NCBI GenBank assembly: GCA_035772405.1
Contig: JAYKKM010000506.1
Location: forward strand, 599,001 to 663,000
From: Chrysogorgia sp. JL179-B06
Taxonomy: Eukaryota > Cnidaria > Anthozoa > Scleralcyonacea > Chrysogorgiidae
DNA: 64,000 bases
Direction of reading: 5' to 3'
The position numbers and the translations under genes were made by a program. Of the stretch, positions 1 to 11,081 are shown in pieces. Under the pieces are notes generated by a model. That model saw only the letters and a program-made list of their open reading frames with translations, made no database searches and was not told where the DNA came from. How positions within the stretch are numbered: the stretch's first letter is position 1; every line of letters begins with the position of its first letter.

Positions 1-318
1 CACCAAGATAGTGCCTCGTATTATTTTTTATTATTATTTAATACATTTAAAAAAAATATATTTTTTTTTAACTTTTAAAATTCCATGGTATCTTATTTCA
101 AGTTACAGCTCCTCGATATGAAACTATTTTTTTAAGAAATTTGTTCTTGGCTTAATAGGCAAATAGGTTTTTAAATTGTTACCACGCAATTGGTAATCAT
201 CGCTATTATAAGTGTTGAATAACTGCATTAAGGGACCATTCCTTTTAATGTATTTAGAAGCTAGCGCTCGGAGCGGAGACGAAAACAAGAGATCGAAGCT
301 TTCCTTTTTTGAGTGTAT
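1..318 (+). repeat. Direct repeat, copy 1 (partner at 1601-1918)
   Basis: The stretch starting caccaagatagtgcctcg recurs almost base for base 1600 bp downstream, through the shared gaagctagcgctc...gagatcgaagctt block. The two copies differ by scattered substitutions and small indels. This could be a tandem duplication or a pair of LTR-like direct repeats around 1.3 kb. No TG...CA ends or coding sequence were seen between them. The first copy may continue left of the window. Confidence 0.8.
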
Positions 319-389
319 ATATTCAGGTTTTCTCTCCCTTTTATTTCCATTCCCAACTTAGTTTATAACGTTTCTTGAATCGTGTGTGG

Positions 390-680
390 AAAATTAGTTG
401 TGGAAAACAATTTCTAAAAAACAAACATTCCAAATTACACCTTGCTCGATTAGATCAGAGACCTCGATTTCAACATTCGTTCGTTAAAGTAATATTCTAC
501 GTGTGAATCGCGCCTGAGATTCAACAAGCACTTCCATGTACATCTTCTCAAGCGCCTCTTGAGAGGAACGCGTTATAAAAGACAGCTCGCAACACAAACT
601 CGTCAGGTTGAGCGAAACAATCAGATTGGACAGAAGAAGCAGAATTTAGTAGTTACATTTTCAGTTAAACACAATACATT
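390..680 (+). promoter_or_regulatory. TATA-containing dispersed repeat, copy 1
   Basis: The block has an interrupted palindrome CTCAAG...CTTGAG (547-563) followed by TATAAAA (574-580), then a conserved stretch with the words gagcgaaacaatcag and agcagaatttagtagtt. A closely similar block, TATA included, is at 52535-52815, and a partial inverted one at about 61370-61480. The spacing looks like a core promoter, but no ORF follows in any copy. It may be the promoter of an unrecognised gene or transposon. Confidence 0.45.
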
Positions 681-759
681 ATAGTGTTGTGGGACGTTAA
701 ATGTAGGAGGGGAAGTTCAAAGTTCCGACAAAGTTTCAAAAACAACAGATCGAATAATT

Positions 760-1135
760 AACGTAAATTCTTTTCAATATAAACATTAATTACTCGGCAA
801 CAGCTTCTCCTATATCTATGTTATTCTCAGTAAGGTTTATAGTTTACAATCATTATTTATTGCCGGTGTGGGGGCCGAAGAAAAAATAGTTGGGTAGAAA
901 ATTCTAAGACCTAAATTGTTGAGTACAAAATAATGACTTCTCTGAAGGGTTGGGTAGGAAGATTTTTATAATGACTATTTACATAAAAAATTAAGAGTTC
1001 ATCATTTAAAATTGGAATCATCAGTTCTCCTTAGTCATCATTGCACATTAGCTTTTGTTATTCTATTCCTCTGCTTGTTTTCCTTGGATTCCTGCTCTGT
1101 ATAGGGAGATAATAACCTGAAAGTTACAGTAGGAT
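760..1135 (+). repeat. Dispersed repeat segment shared with 25.98-26.17 kb and 53.27 kb
   Basis: At 760-850 the block ending tcagtaaggtttatagttta recurs at 53270-53370. At 866-930 a gtgggggccgaagaaaa block recurs at 25985. At 985-1110 the sequence recurs in reverse complement at 26040-26170. The same pieces sit in different order and orientation, so this is a mosaic of shuffled repeats. No ORF is seen. Confidence 0.6.
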
Positions 1136-1179
1136 CTGTCTGTATATCTATTTGGGTTTGTTATTAAAACTTGTATCGA

Positions 1180-1570
1180 CGATATGCGGCCGGGAATTGG
1201 CTTGATTAAATGACATATATAGTTAAGTTGTCGTTAGTCTTCGTGTTGTCGATCTTGTGTCGGGGTTCCCTATTTCATCAGAGTGAATGAAGGGATTTCG
1301 CTCGAAATCTCAGTGTATCGTTCCTCCATTCGGCAGTAGTTTATTTCACTTATCGCTTGATTATATTTCTATTCCCCAACTTTCTACGGAGTACAGATAT
1401 TTTATCTCAATTACAAAAACACCGTTTCTCATGTTAGTGTGAATAAAACATTGTAAACTTTCAAGTATTGAAGTAACCCAAATGCCAAATGGTTTAGATC
1501 ATGCTTGTTTAATGTGTTGGGTCTTAACGATTTTGTTTCTTTAGAAAAAACGCGTACGTACCCATATTAT
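1180..1570 (-). repeat. Dispersed signal-exon-associated repeat (reverse copy)
   Basis: This is the reverse complement of a family seen at 4600-4870, 8160-8580, 10105-10515, 25890-25980, 55850-56080, 58200-58690 and 63460-63960, with other reverse copies at 50230-50470 and 53400-53790. Its marks are the words ccatttggcatttcgc, acaatgttttattcacac and a gatttcgagcgaaatccc hairpin. The hairpin followed by a GAAA-like word resembles Penelope pseudo-LTR ends, but a full ribozyme core is not present. Confidence 0.7.
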
Positions 1571-1929
1571 AAACGAAGTACCGCCCCAATTGTCTAATTA
1601 CACCAAGATAGTGCCTCGTATTATTTTTTGTTATTATTTAATACATTTTTACAATTTTTTTAAAACTTTTAAAATTCCATGTGGTATCTTATTTCAAGAT
1701 ACAGCTCCTCGATATGAAACTATTTTTTTTAAGAAATTTGTTCTTGGCTTAATAGGCAAATAGATTTTTAAATTGTTACTACGCAATTGGTAATCATCGT
1801 TATTACAAGTGTTGAATAACTGCATTAAGGGACCATTCCTTTTAATGTATTTAGAAGCTAGCGCTCAGAACGGAGACGGAAACAAGAGATCGAAGCTTTT
1901 CTTGTTTGAGTGCTTCTCTGCACGCAAAT

Positions 1930-2145
<216 letters not shown>

Positions 2146-2249
2146 TTAAAGTTTTTAAAAGTTATCTTGATCAATTTGTACATGTTTTTTAACTTTGGTG
2201 GAAGAAGGTTCACTGATTTTATCTTATCGATTATATATATATATATATA

Positions 2250-2312
2250 TATTACCTATATACAGTATATATATATATCTTCTGAAGAAGGGGCTGTGCC
2301 CCGAAACGTAAT
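2250..2312 (+). ncRNA. Hammerhead-ribozyme-like motif (Penelope type)
   Basis: The core CTGAAGA (2282-2288) fits CUGANGA. Stem II is GGGGC/GCCCC (2290-2294 with 2298-2302), followed by GAAA (2303-2306). The stem III strand ACGTAATA pairs with upstream TATTACCT (2250-2257) with one C/C mismatch next to the predicted cleavage site, and the TA-rich sequence between can form stem I. Penelope-like retroelements are known to carry hammerhead motifs in their pseudo-LTRs. Activity is doubtful because of the mismatch. A related core lies inverted at 3338-3364. Confidence 0.5.
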
Positions 2313-2582
2313 ATTTTTTGTAATAAAGTTTTCTTGATGATATTGAACTTAAACTTTATGGTGAGCGGGCTCTTGATATTTATATATATATATATATTAT
2401 ACGCTCGTTCACTTCGGTGTTGTTGAGCGCTCTGTGAAGTAGCGTGGGTGTCCTTTAGCAATAATGCAACGCTCGCTACCATTGTGACAGTTTGAGCGCT
2501 CTGGCCCCATGCGCACTTCACGCTATCTGGATGTTCTGATCGCCGGTGCTATCCCACAAGCGGTTGTCAATGGCGATCGCAA

Positions 2583-3257
2583 GTGTACAATAGTCCAGCC
2601 AGACTCATCCAGATTGTTCCAAGCTACACTGATGAGCTGTGGTACAGCGAAACACGTGTCTGTAGATTGAACTATATATATTATATCACAAGAGAATCCT
2701 ACAGAAACAGACTCGTTTCAACAAAACTACAACTACATTCCTACTGGCCCGAGTATCTTGACTTACTGTTCTTCTTTAAGGCCATCAATGGCATTGTACC
2801 TACTATATCAAGCGATATCCTACCCTAAAGTCTTGTTCCCTTAAGGCTTATACTAGCTAGATCCTCCGCAAATGTCAATGCAATCTCATTCCGTGAACGT
2901 AAATGTAAAACAACTACTTTCAATCGCTCATTTCTTATTAGAACAACTAGGACTTGGAACTCTCTCCCTGTACACTTAAGGCTAGATCATTTAGACTTTA
3001 AAAAATTTAAGAAGTCACTGTTAGACTATTATAATAATGCTCTATTATCCTGTTACAATATTGACGATCCACGAACTTGGAAAACTGTCTGCCTAAAGTG
3101 CAACACATCGCTATGCCTCACTGAACCCATAACTTGCTGTTATTAGTTATTATTTTACTTTTGTAATGGCCCACTGTGATTGATGTTTAACTGTTGCGGT
3201 GATCCTGCTTCTTCTTTGTATTTTTAAGAGGCGAAGCTAAATAAATTAAATTAAACT
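2583..3257 (+). pseudogene. CR1-like LINE, C-terminal RT fragment and 3' end
   Basis: The first frame (2583-2825) reads into a post-RT thumb segment with LHSYWPEYLDLLFFFKAING. After a stop, the continuation reads NSFLIRTTRTWNSLPVHLR-like residues and then RTWKTVCLKCNTS, the usual last ~100 residues of CR1/L2-type polyproteins. The element ends in AATAAATTAAATTAAA, a short repeat tail. It is 5' truncated and lacks endonuclease and RT core. The in-frame stop near 2826 makes it dead. Confidence 0.7.
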
Positions 3258-3337
3258 AAGAGCCAGCCTTCAACAAACGGTTCTAGAGACGATAAGAAGC
3301 ACGAGAGAACCAAGTTTTAAAAATCTTTATTAGATAA

Positions 3338-3364
3338 CGTTTCCGGGCACAGCCCCTTCTTCAG
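3338..3364 (-). ncRNA. Hammerhead-like core, degenerate (minus strand)
   Basis: On the minus strand this reads CTGAAGA, then a GGGGC...GCCCG hairpin, then GAAAC, matching the core at 2282-2307 and followed by a similar AATAAAG-containing trailer. No good stem III partner was found upstream, so this is probably a decayed Penelope-like pseudo-LTR. With the 2.28-kb copy it brackets the LINE fragment in inverted orientation. Confidence 0.4.
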
Positions 3365-3435
3365 ATCTACATAGACTACAATCTATATATTAGATCTATA
3401 TTATTAATCGATATATAGATCTACAATCTACAATC

Positions 3436-3553
<118 letters not shown>

Positions 3554-3776
3554 TTCTTAAAAATGTGTTTCTTGTTTGTTCCATGTTTGTTACGAGATGG
3601 CTCTCCACATTCGAATTTTGAGCTCGGCTCTATAATATTCATTTTACGTTTAAGATTCCCGCCCGCAGTAAGTGTATACTTATGCACTTGCGATCGTCAT
3701 TGACAACCGCTTGTGGGACAGTATATTTTGAACAAAACAATATAGGCTTCAAAAACCTAGGTCGTGAAAAACGTAC

Positions 3777-3843
3777 CTGAGATTACAGGAATTGCCTGTT
3801 GCACGACTACAAGCGAAATGAAGAGAAACACAACCAGTTTCAT
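3777..3843 (-). CDS. Signal-peptide exon 1 of a vWA/EGF-type paralogue (gene X)
   Basis: The ATG at 3843 (minus) opens a 22-residue signal sequence, MKLVVFLFISLVVVQQ then AIPVIS, ending at the consensus donor G|GTACGTTTTTC. It is nearly identical to exon 1 at 50650-50722 and 62952-63024, and the shared sequence extends into the 5'UTR (about 70 nt) and intron 1. The exon ends one base into a codon, the phase needed to join a vWA exon starting CT. No partner exon is visible between here and position 1, so the rest of the gene must lie left of the window or be lost. No TATA box was found upstream. Confidence 0.75.
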
Positions 3844-4149
3844 TTTGCATCTTTTGCGAAAAACTTGATTGGTGTCTGTTTGACGAGTATGATTGAGTTA
3901 GATACTGCATGGGGTCGATGTCACTTTAAGCGACCTTTTGTGACTATGAATTCAGTGGGGAACATTTTAAGCCAATTAACGTGATCATCGAATTCTAGAA
4001 AGTAATAAGTATTGGTTAGCTTACTGACATATTGAATAAGATTTTGCATGGAATTAATTCTTTCTTGTCAGGCCCAGCCAAAATGGGTCGTACAAAACTG
4101 ATGAAGTCGTCAATCGAAAAACACGGCACACGGTAACGCAAGATTAAAA

Positions 4150-4395
4150 ATTGTAACTCGACAAGCGCCAGGCACATGCGATCCACTCACACGCCAAGTT
4201 TGATTTGATTTCATAAAAAACTCTGCGACTGGTGTCATTTTAAATTTTCATGACGCTACGGGGGCGCGTGCAAGATGGGCTTCTCTAAGAAAATGAACGT
4301 TTTTCAACCTAACTTTAATGCTAATTTATATTAACATAATGTGTCTTATTCAAGAAATTTAAAAGCATTGGTAAAAGCCGGTTTATTGGGCTTTC
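4150..4395 (+). repeat. Dispersed repeat (inverted copy at 36405-36640; partial at 54440)
   Basis: The block from gacaagcgccaggcac to aaaagccggtttattggg recurs almost identically in reverse complement at 36405-36640. Its second half, with the word ttaacataatgtgt, recurs at 54440-54550. No ORF of note. Confidence 0.75.
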
Positions 4396-4599
4396 AGAAA
4401 ATGAATAGCTTTCGCAACAGTTATATGGTTATTTCCAACAGAGACATAAATAGAACCAAGAGATGGTTCAACTTTGGATGTTTTTCAGCCGGACAGAAAA
4501 GAGAAAAGAGTTTAGAAATAAAGTTTATTTACCTACTACAAGGCCATGTTATTTTCTGATTCAACACGTAACAGCGTGATTAGACCAGAGAAGGTTTCC

Positions 4600-4870
4600 A
4601 GGTTGCTTTCCTGCAGTACTGCGCTTTTCTATTATACGTACGTTTTAGGTTTGTACGACAGCTTCGCGCGCGTAAATGCAGATGTAATTTGTTTAACTGA
4701 AACAAATTTCTGCAGAAACAAAATTGTTAGAACACACACATTAAACAAACACGATCTAAACCATTTGGCATTTCGCTCACTTTAAAACTTCGAATTTTAC
4801 AATGTTTTATTCACACTAACATGATAAACGTTGTTTTTATAACTGAGATAATTTTATACATACATTCAGG
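4600..4870 (+). repeat. Dispersed signal-exon-associated repeat
   Basis: Contains the family words gcttcgcgcgcgtaaatgca, aaacaaaattgttagaac, ccatttggcatttcgc and tgttttattcacactaacat. It lies 0.8 kb upstream of exon 1 of gene X. The short ORFs across it are not conserved between copies and are not called as genes. Confidence 0.75.
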
Positions 4871-4885
4871 AAACTTAATACAGTA

Positions 4886-5322
4886 CCGTAAAAACCCGCG
4901 TATAAGAACATAGATTTTAAGAACCTATTAAGCTAAGATTTTCCATTTAGACCCCCTTTACATAAGAACCTGTTTTAGGGTAAAATTTGAAAGCAGGTTC
5001 TGAGGAGGACCTTGACTAGTGTATATAATATAGACGTTGTTCCATTGAATTTACACACAGTAAGCTGTAGATTACATACAGTGTAGCTTTAAAGTGCATA
5101 TAGGGTTTGTATTTGCTTAGATTGCAGTCATTTGGAGAAAATTCATGCATAAGTTATATAAACAATAGACCACACTTACCAAAACCAAGTCGCTTTTCTC
5201 TTAAGAAAATAAGAACCTGTTTAAGAACCTAAATAGCCTAATTTTGCACTAAACACCATTTATATAAGAACCTTTTTAGGCTAACTTGGAAAAATCTAGG
5301 TTCTTATACGCGGGTTTTTAAT
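4886..5322. mobile_element. MITE-like element with 20-bp perfect TIRs
   Basis: AAAAACCCGCGTATAAGAAC (4890-4909) is matched by its exact reverse complement at 5300-5319. Sub-terminal sequence (taagaacct / aggttctta words) is also shared in inverted orientation, and the interior has no ORF. At about 435 bp this looks like a non-autonomous DNA transposon. The superfamily is not assigned. Confidence 0.7.
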
Positions 5323-5379
5323 GTAATACATATCGACCTATTCTTTATGGTTTAAACCTATGTTATGGTTTTAACTAGA

Positions 5380-6010
5380 TTGTTACGAGAATTTTGTAGG
5401 TATAGAAAATTATGGTGCAAGGCTGAGTTTAACCGGCAGGCATCAGGCCATTGTCCGACCAGAAAATAAGAATGCCGATCCGAATTTTACTTATATTTTT
5501 TTTGCTGAATTAAAAAAACAAAAACAAAACAGGACTTGTTTTGTTTGTTTATGATTTTTTGATCATTTGATTAAAATTTCAATTAAATTTAATTGAATTT
5601 TAATGAGATTCGGTTTAAAAACAGATCGGAAAGAACGATATTCATATAAGGTGTTGCCAGGAGTACGAAACCATGGCTTGATCATTCCGAGGATTTGCCG
5701 TCGAGTTGTCATGCTGAATAGTAAGGGCTCCGGCTGTTTTTTTGAGCCGGGTTAACCCGCAAGCCGTGCTGATTAGCTTGACGAGGTTCTTATCACGGCT
5801 GGCGACACCGAAAATTATATTTCAACCTTGTGCTTGCGTGGCAGTGCTTGCGCTTGCGTCGAGTCTGTTTTCACTCGGTGAAATAAGGCCGACTATAATT
5901 GTGCTTGCGCTTATATGCTTGCACCAAATCACAATAATCATAGCTATAATACAAGGAGGAAAAGACGCCTACATCTTCCAAAAATAAATCACGAACTTGG
6001 CAAGAGAAAT
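5380..6010 (+). repeat. Segmental duplication with 56130-56720
   Basis: The sequence from tgttacgagaattttgtagg through the tccgaccagaaaataagaat and aaaacagatcggaaagaacg blocks recurs in the same order at 56130-56720. Together with 4230-4560 versus 54440-54770 and 6560-6715 versus 56725-56880 it forms a broken ~2.5-kb duplication. No conserved ORF runs through both copies. Confidence 0.75.
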
Positions 6011-6418
6011 TTTAGTTTTAATGGGTCTTTACTGTGTTATAAATTGCCTTTATTATATGGCTAAAAAAGATGGCGCACGCTGATTGGTTCCCGGCGCTGT
6101 GAGAGGGCAATACGCCTTTTTCCGGACCGGTAAGTTTTGGCGGGAAAATTTCTGAGTTGATTTCGATGAAAATAAAAGAGGATTTGAGTATGTTCGTTGA
6201 AAAAGTTCGAACAATAACACGTCCTGGAACATTAGTGCTGCTTTTCTTGAAAGCTGTTTATCTATAAGTGAAGAAAATGAATGCATAACGACCAGTAACG
6301 CGTGTAAACATGAAGCGAAATCAACAAGCTCAGAGCCAAGGTAAACGGCAACATCTGAAGACAAACACAACGTTAAAAACAGAGAACAAAATGAACCAAA
6401 AGCCATATAATAAATGTC

Positions 6419-6551
6419 TTATTAACCTCGTTTGCTTGGTCTGTACGGTAAAGTATTTGCCTTCGGTTTTTCGCACAGACCTCGCTCCTTCGTCACTCGG
6501 TCTGTACTTGGCAAATACTTCACCGTACAGACCTCGCACTCGGTTTAATAA
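6419..6551. repeat. Foldback (hairpin) element
   Basis: The arm starting ttattaacctcg and containing ggtctgtacggtaaagtatt (6419-6461) pairs with ggcaaatacttcaccgtacagacc...ggtttaataa (6509-6550). The centre carries small CTCGGT repeats. A related, weaker foldback lies at 29945-30105. The ORFs on both strands here are shadows of the hairpin. Confidence 0.8.
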
Positions 6552-6842
6552 GTCTTTAATACTAAAGTAAAAGAGGCGTCTTCACTTTGAAGTTTTAAGA
6601 CTGAAATTTGGAAATACTTACTGATTTTTGACACTTTTTAACTTTTAACTTTTTAACTTTTCTTATATAATTCCACAGTTTATAATTAACATTTTGTCCA
6701 TTGGAGACTTTTACGCGTGAAACTCAGAGTAGTGACGAAAACATTCTAACTCTTTTATAAACGCTCTACCTCTAATGGTATCGAGCACTCTTAAACCATC
6801 CGCCAGCTTTGTAACATTCATGTTACAATCTGTTTTAGAATT

Positions 6843-6844
6843 TA

Positions 6845-6916
<72 letters not shown>
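6843..6916. repeat. (TA)n microsatellite
   Basis: A pure TA tract. It forms the left border of the 235-bp tandem repeat, whose right border is another TA tract. Confidence 0.97.
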
Positions 6917-6918
<2 letters not shown>

Positions 6919-7569
6919 GAAAGTATACAATGTGCCCTACCGGCTATCACCATATGGCTTTATGGTAACTGTGGACTTGGGACCCACTATGTACGGCTAC
7001 ACATTGTTGGATTGCATTGTGGAGTCACCAGAGTGCTCAAACTGCGAGCAGTGAGCAATGCATAATGCTAACAGTAAACGTCTCATTGAGAGAGACTCTC
7101 CGCCCAATCCATGAGAGTGCTCAAACCACATGAGCGGTGAGCGTAATATATACGAAAGTATACAATGTGCCCTACCGGCTATCACCATATGGCTTTATGG
7201 TAACTGTGGACTTGGGACCCACTATGTACGGCTACACATTGTTGGATTGCATTGTGGAGTCACCAGAGTGCTCAAACTGCGAGCAGTGAGCAATGCATAA
7301 TGCTAACAGTAAACGTCTCATTGAGAGAGACTCTCCGCCCAATCCATGAGAGTGCTCAAACCACATGAGCGGTGAGCGTAATATATACGAAAGTATACAA
7401 TGTGCCCTACCGGCTATCACCATATGGCTTTATGGTAACTGTGGACTTGGGACCCACTATGTACGGCTACACATTGTTGGATTGCATTGTGGAGTCACCA
7501 GAGTGCTCAAACTGCGAGCAGTGAGCAATGCATAATGCTAACAGTAAACGTCTCATTGAGAGAGACTCT

Positions 7570-7571
<2 letters not shown>
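6913..7571 (+). repeat. Tandem satellite, 235-bp unit, about 2.8 copies
   Basis: A unit starting at cgaaagtatacaatgtgccc repeats at a spacing of exactly 235 bp (three starts near 6917, 7152 and 7387). The copies look identical, and the third stops at gagagactctcc before a TA tract. Each unit carries the word gagagtgctcaaaccacatg and its near copy gagtgctcaaactgcgagc. The minus-strand 63-aa ORF is repeated with the unit and has no recognised domain. Confidence 0.95.
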
Positions 7572-7606
<35 letters not shown>

Positions 7607-7645
7607 TAAATATAAATATAAATATATATAAATATATATAAATGA
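7571..7645. repeat. (TA)n / (TATAAA)n microsatellite
   Basis: A TA tract passing into aaatata repeats, closing the 235-bp satellite block. Confidence 0.95.
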
Positions 7646-7857
7646 TATATAACTATTAACATTATCTAATTTAAACACAGGTCCTTTACGAATACCAGTC
7701 TTGTAACTGAAGAGGCAAACCTGTTTAAATATAGTTATTCTATCGTACTTGCGTCGCTTTGATAACCGGGCTTTAATGCCACGTCCATCAATAACAAGAC
7801 CGCGATAAGTGAATTTGTTGTTGATATTATATGACATTGTCCGATTAGCGCTAAGCG

Positions 7858-8620
7858 AAAACACGACTTTTGCTACAAGACGAAAACGCAACGGGGAGTG
7901 GTTTTACTATTTAAAAAGTCTTTCACTCTCAAGACGAATCCAGCCAAGAAATAAAAGTCATTTGAACTCATTGATATCTCAACTAAATCACTACGGATTA
8001 TCGTGGTATCGTCCCCTCCATCAAAAGTAAACGGCTTGACAAATCACAAGTATTATTTTCTGAATTTACTTCATATCTTGAACAGCTAGCCATAGATTGT
8101 ATATATTATAACTGGAGATTTCAATTGTCACGTCGAGGAGAGAAATAACCTAAGATTTCTGCAGAGAACGTGCAGCTATACAGACGTTTTACGTTTGCGG
8201 CAGCTTCGTGCGCGTAAATGCAGATGAAAGTGGTTCAACGTTTTAAGCGAGTATACGAACCAATTTTTTCATTCTGCATGTAGAAACAAAATTGTTAGAA
8301 CCCAACGCATTAAACAAACACGATCTAAACCATTTGGCATTTCGCTTACAATGTTTTATTCACACTAACATGAGAAAGTTGTTTTTATAATTGACATAAA
8401 ATATGTTTGCCTCTTAGCAAGTTGTGGATTAGATCGATATAGCTAATCAAGCGATAAGTGAAATAAAGTACTGCCAAACGGAGGAATTAAAGATACACAC
8501 TGAGATTTCGAGCGAAATCCCTTCATTCTTCACTCTGATGAAATAGGGGACCCAGATACAAGTTCGACAACATGACGACTAACGACAATTTAACTATATG
8601 TCATTTTATCATGCTTGGGA
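7858..8620 (+). repeat. Tandem duplication unit, copy 1 (LINE endonuclease remnant plus dispersed repeat)
   Basis: This is nearly identical to 9804-10562. One visible difference is gattagatcgatatagc versus gattagatatagc. The first part holds a decayed APE-type endonuclease: WYRP near 8008 and, in another frame near 8113, TGDFNCHVEERNN, the GDFN catalytic motif. The second part (8160-8580) is the dispersed signal-exon-associated repeat. Several stops and frameshifts exclude function. Confidence 0.75.
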
Positions 8621-8771
8621 TATATATATATACATATATATACATACATATACATACATACATACACACATACATACATATACATACATATACATACATA
8701 TATATACATACATATACATACATATACATACATATACATACATATACATATATATATATATATATATATAC

Positions 8772-8841
<70 letters not shown>

Positions 8842-9034
8842 ATATATATCTATATATATATCTATATCTATATATATCTATATATATCTATATCTATATC
8901 TATATATATCTATATATATCTATATATATCTATATATATCTATATATATCTATATATATCTATATATATATCTATATCTATATCTATATCTATATCTATA
9001 TCTATATCTATATCTATATCTATATCTATATCTA

Positions 9035-9104
<70 letters not shown>
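8621..9104. repeat. Compound microsatellite (TACATA)n-(TA)n-(TATC)n
   Basis: About 480 bp of tacata, then tatata, tatatc and finally pure tatc repeats, ending abruptly at ctattcacagataaacc where LINE sequence starts. The shape is typical of an expanded LINE 3' tail. Tyr/Ile/Ser ORFs through it are artefacts. Confidence 0.97.
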
Positions 9105-9105
<1 letters not shown>

Positions 9106-9803
9106 TCACAGATAAACCTCTCAGGTTATATCTGTGTTCGCAAAGATCGTAATAAATCTGGAGGCGGTGTTTGTATTTACATCCGTGACGCCATCAACTT
9201 TACGAGGAAATCTTCTCTAGAAGACGATGATTTAGAAATGATATCAATTGAAGTAACTAAACCCAATTCTAGCCCATTTTTGGTAACTACATGGTATAGA
9301 CCTCCTAAGTCCCCTGATGAACTTTTTGACAAGTTTGAAGACTTTTTGAAAAAAGCAGATTTCATGTACAAAGAGTATTATATTCTTGGTGATTTAAATT
9401 GTGATTTAATTTCATCCAAAATTGAACCACACACCTTGAAATTAATTGATTTATTAGATAATTATCAACTATGTCAATTAATAGATCAACCAACTCGTGT
9501 GACTGAAAAAAGTGAAACATTAATTGACCATGCAATTACCAATAATAAGGAAAGCTTAACCCACTTCGGGACTTATCCTATCTCAATTAGTGATCATAAT
9601 TTAGTTTTTGCAGTACGCAAAATTGGCATCCGTAAGGGTCACCACGATTTGTCGAGACTAGAAGCTTCAAAAACTTTAATGAAGCAAAATTTGTACAGGA
9701 TTTAAAATATACCACCTGGCCAACAGCTAATGACCAGGATGACATCAATAATGTTTGGACAATTTGGAAATCCACTATGCAAAATATCTTAGACAGACAT
9801 GCA
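9105..9803 (+). pseudogene. CR1/L2-like LINE, endonuclease C-terminal half (copy 1)
   Basis: An open frame runs in from the microsatellite and gives the second half of an APE endonuclease: [23 protein letters not shown], the catalytic [14 protein letters not shown] and the terminal SISDHNLV. The frame then ends with KQNLYRI at 9702. By comparison with the second copy, a one-base frameshift near 9640-9650 separates it from the RT frame. The sequence appears identical to 11081-11780, then breaks at 9803 into the second tandem duplication unit, so no RT follows. Not functional. Confidence 0.85.
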
Positions 9804-10562
9804 CAAAACACGACTTTTGCTACAAGACGAAAACGCAACGGGGAGTGGTTTTACTATTTAAAAAGTCTTTCACTCTCAAGACGAATCCAGCCAAGAAATA
9901 AAAGTCATTTGAACTCATTGATATCTCAACTAAATCACTACGGATTATCGTGGTATCGTCCCCTCCATCAAAAGTAAACGGCTTGACAAATCACAAGTAT
10001 TATTTTCTGAATTTACTTCATATCTTGAACAGCTAGCCATAGATTGTATATATTATAACTGGAGATTTCAATTGTCACGTCGAGGAGAGAAATAACCTAA
10101 GATTTCTGCAGAGAACGTGCAGCTATACAGACGTTTTACGTTTGCGGCAGCTTCGTGCGCGTAAATGCAGATGAAAGTGGTTCAACGTTTTAAGCGAGTA
10201 TACGAACCAATTTTTTCATTCTGCATGTAGAAACAAAATTGTTAGAACCCAACGCATTAAACAAACACGATCTAAACCATTTGGCATTTCGCTTACAATG
10301 TTTTATTCACACTAACATGAGAAAGTTGTTTTTATAATTGACATAAAATATGTTTGCCTCTTAGCAAGTTGTGGATTAGATATAGCTAATCAAGCGATAA
10401 GTGAAATAAAGTACTGCCAAACGGAGGAATTAAAGATACACACTGAGATTTCGAGCGAAATCCCTTCATTCTTCACTCTGATGAAATAGGGGACCCAGAT
10501 ACAAGTTCGACAACATGACGACTAACGACAATTTAACTATATGTCATTTTATCATGCTTGGG
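9804..10562 (+). repeat. Tandem duplication unit, copy 2
   Basis: This repeats 7858-8618 almost perfectly and fuses to LINE sequence at cagacatgca|caaaacacg. With the microsatellite and endonuclease segment that follow each copy, the duplicated unit is about 1.95 kb. The near identity means a very recent event or an assembly duplication. Confidence 0.85.
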
Positions 10563-10574
10563 AACCGCGGTCAT

Positions 10575-10731
10575 TATTTATATATATATATATACATATA
10601 TATACATACATATACATACATATACACACATACATACATATACATACATATACATACATATATATACATACATATACATACATATACATACATATACATA
10701 CATATACATATATATATATATATATATATAC

Positions 10732-10803
<72 letters not shown>

Positions 10804-11014
10804 ATATATGTCTATATATATATCTATATCTATATATATCTATATATATCTATATCTATATTTATATATATCTATATATATCTATATATATCTATATATA
10901 TCTATATATATCTATATATATCTATATATATATCTATATCTATATCTATATCTATATCTATATCTATATCTATATCTATATCTATATCTATATCTATATC
11001 TATATCTATATCTA

Positions 11015-11080
<66 letters not shown>
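10575..11080. repeat. Compound microsatellite (TACATA)n-(TA)n-(TATC)n, second copy
   Basis: Same order of sub-repeats as 8621-9104 but with different lengths, as expected for a duplicated microsatellite. It ends at the same LINE junction, ctattcacagataaacc. Confidence 0.97.

Positions 11081-11081
<1 letters not shown>

Noticed and set aside
1..1918. LTR retrotransposon bounded by the 1600-bp-spaced direct repeats
   Set aside because: No TG...CA termini, primer-binding site or coding sequence were found between them; left as a direct repeat.
5742..6406. Small ORFs of 81-117 codons around 5.7-6.4 kb
   Set aside because: They are not kept open in the duplicate at 56.1-56.9 kb and show no domain.
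6913..7571. CRISPR-like array
   Set aside because: The unit is 235 bp with no spacers and lies in metazoan DNA; it is an ordinary tandem satellite.
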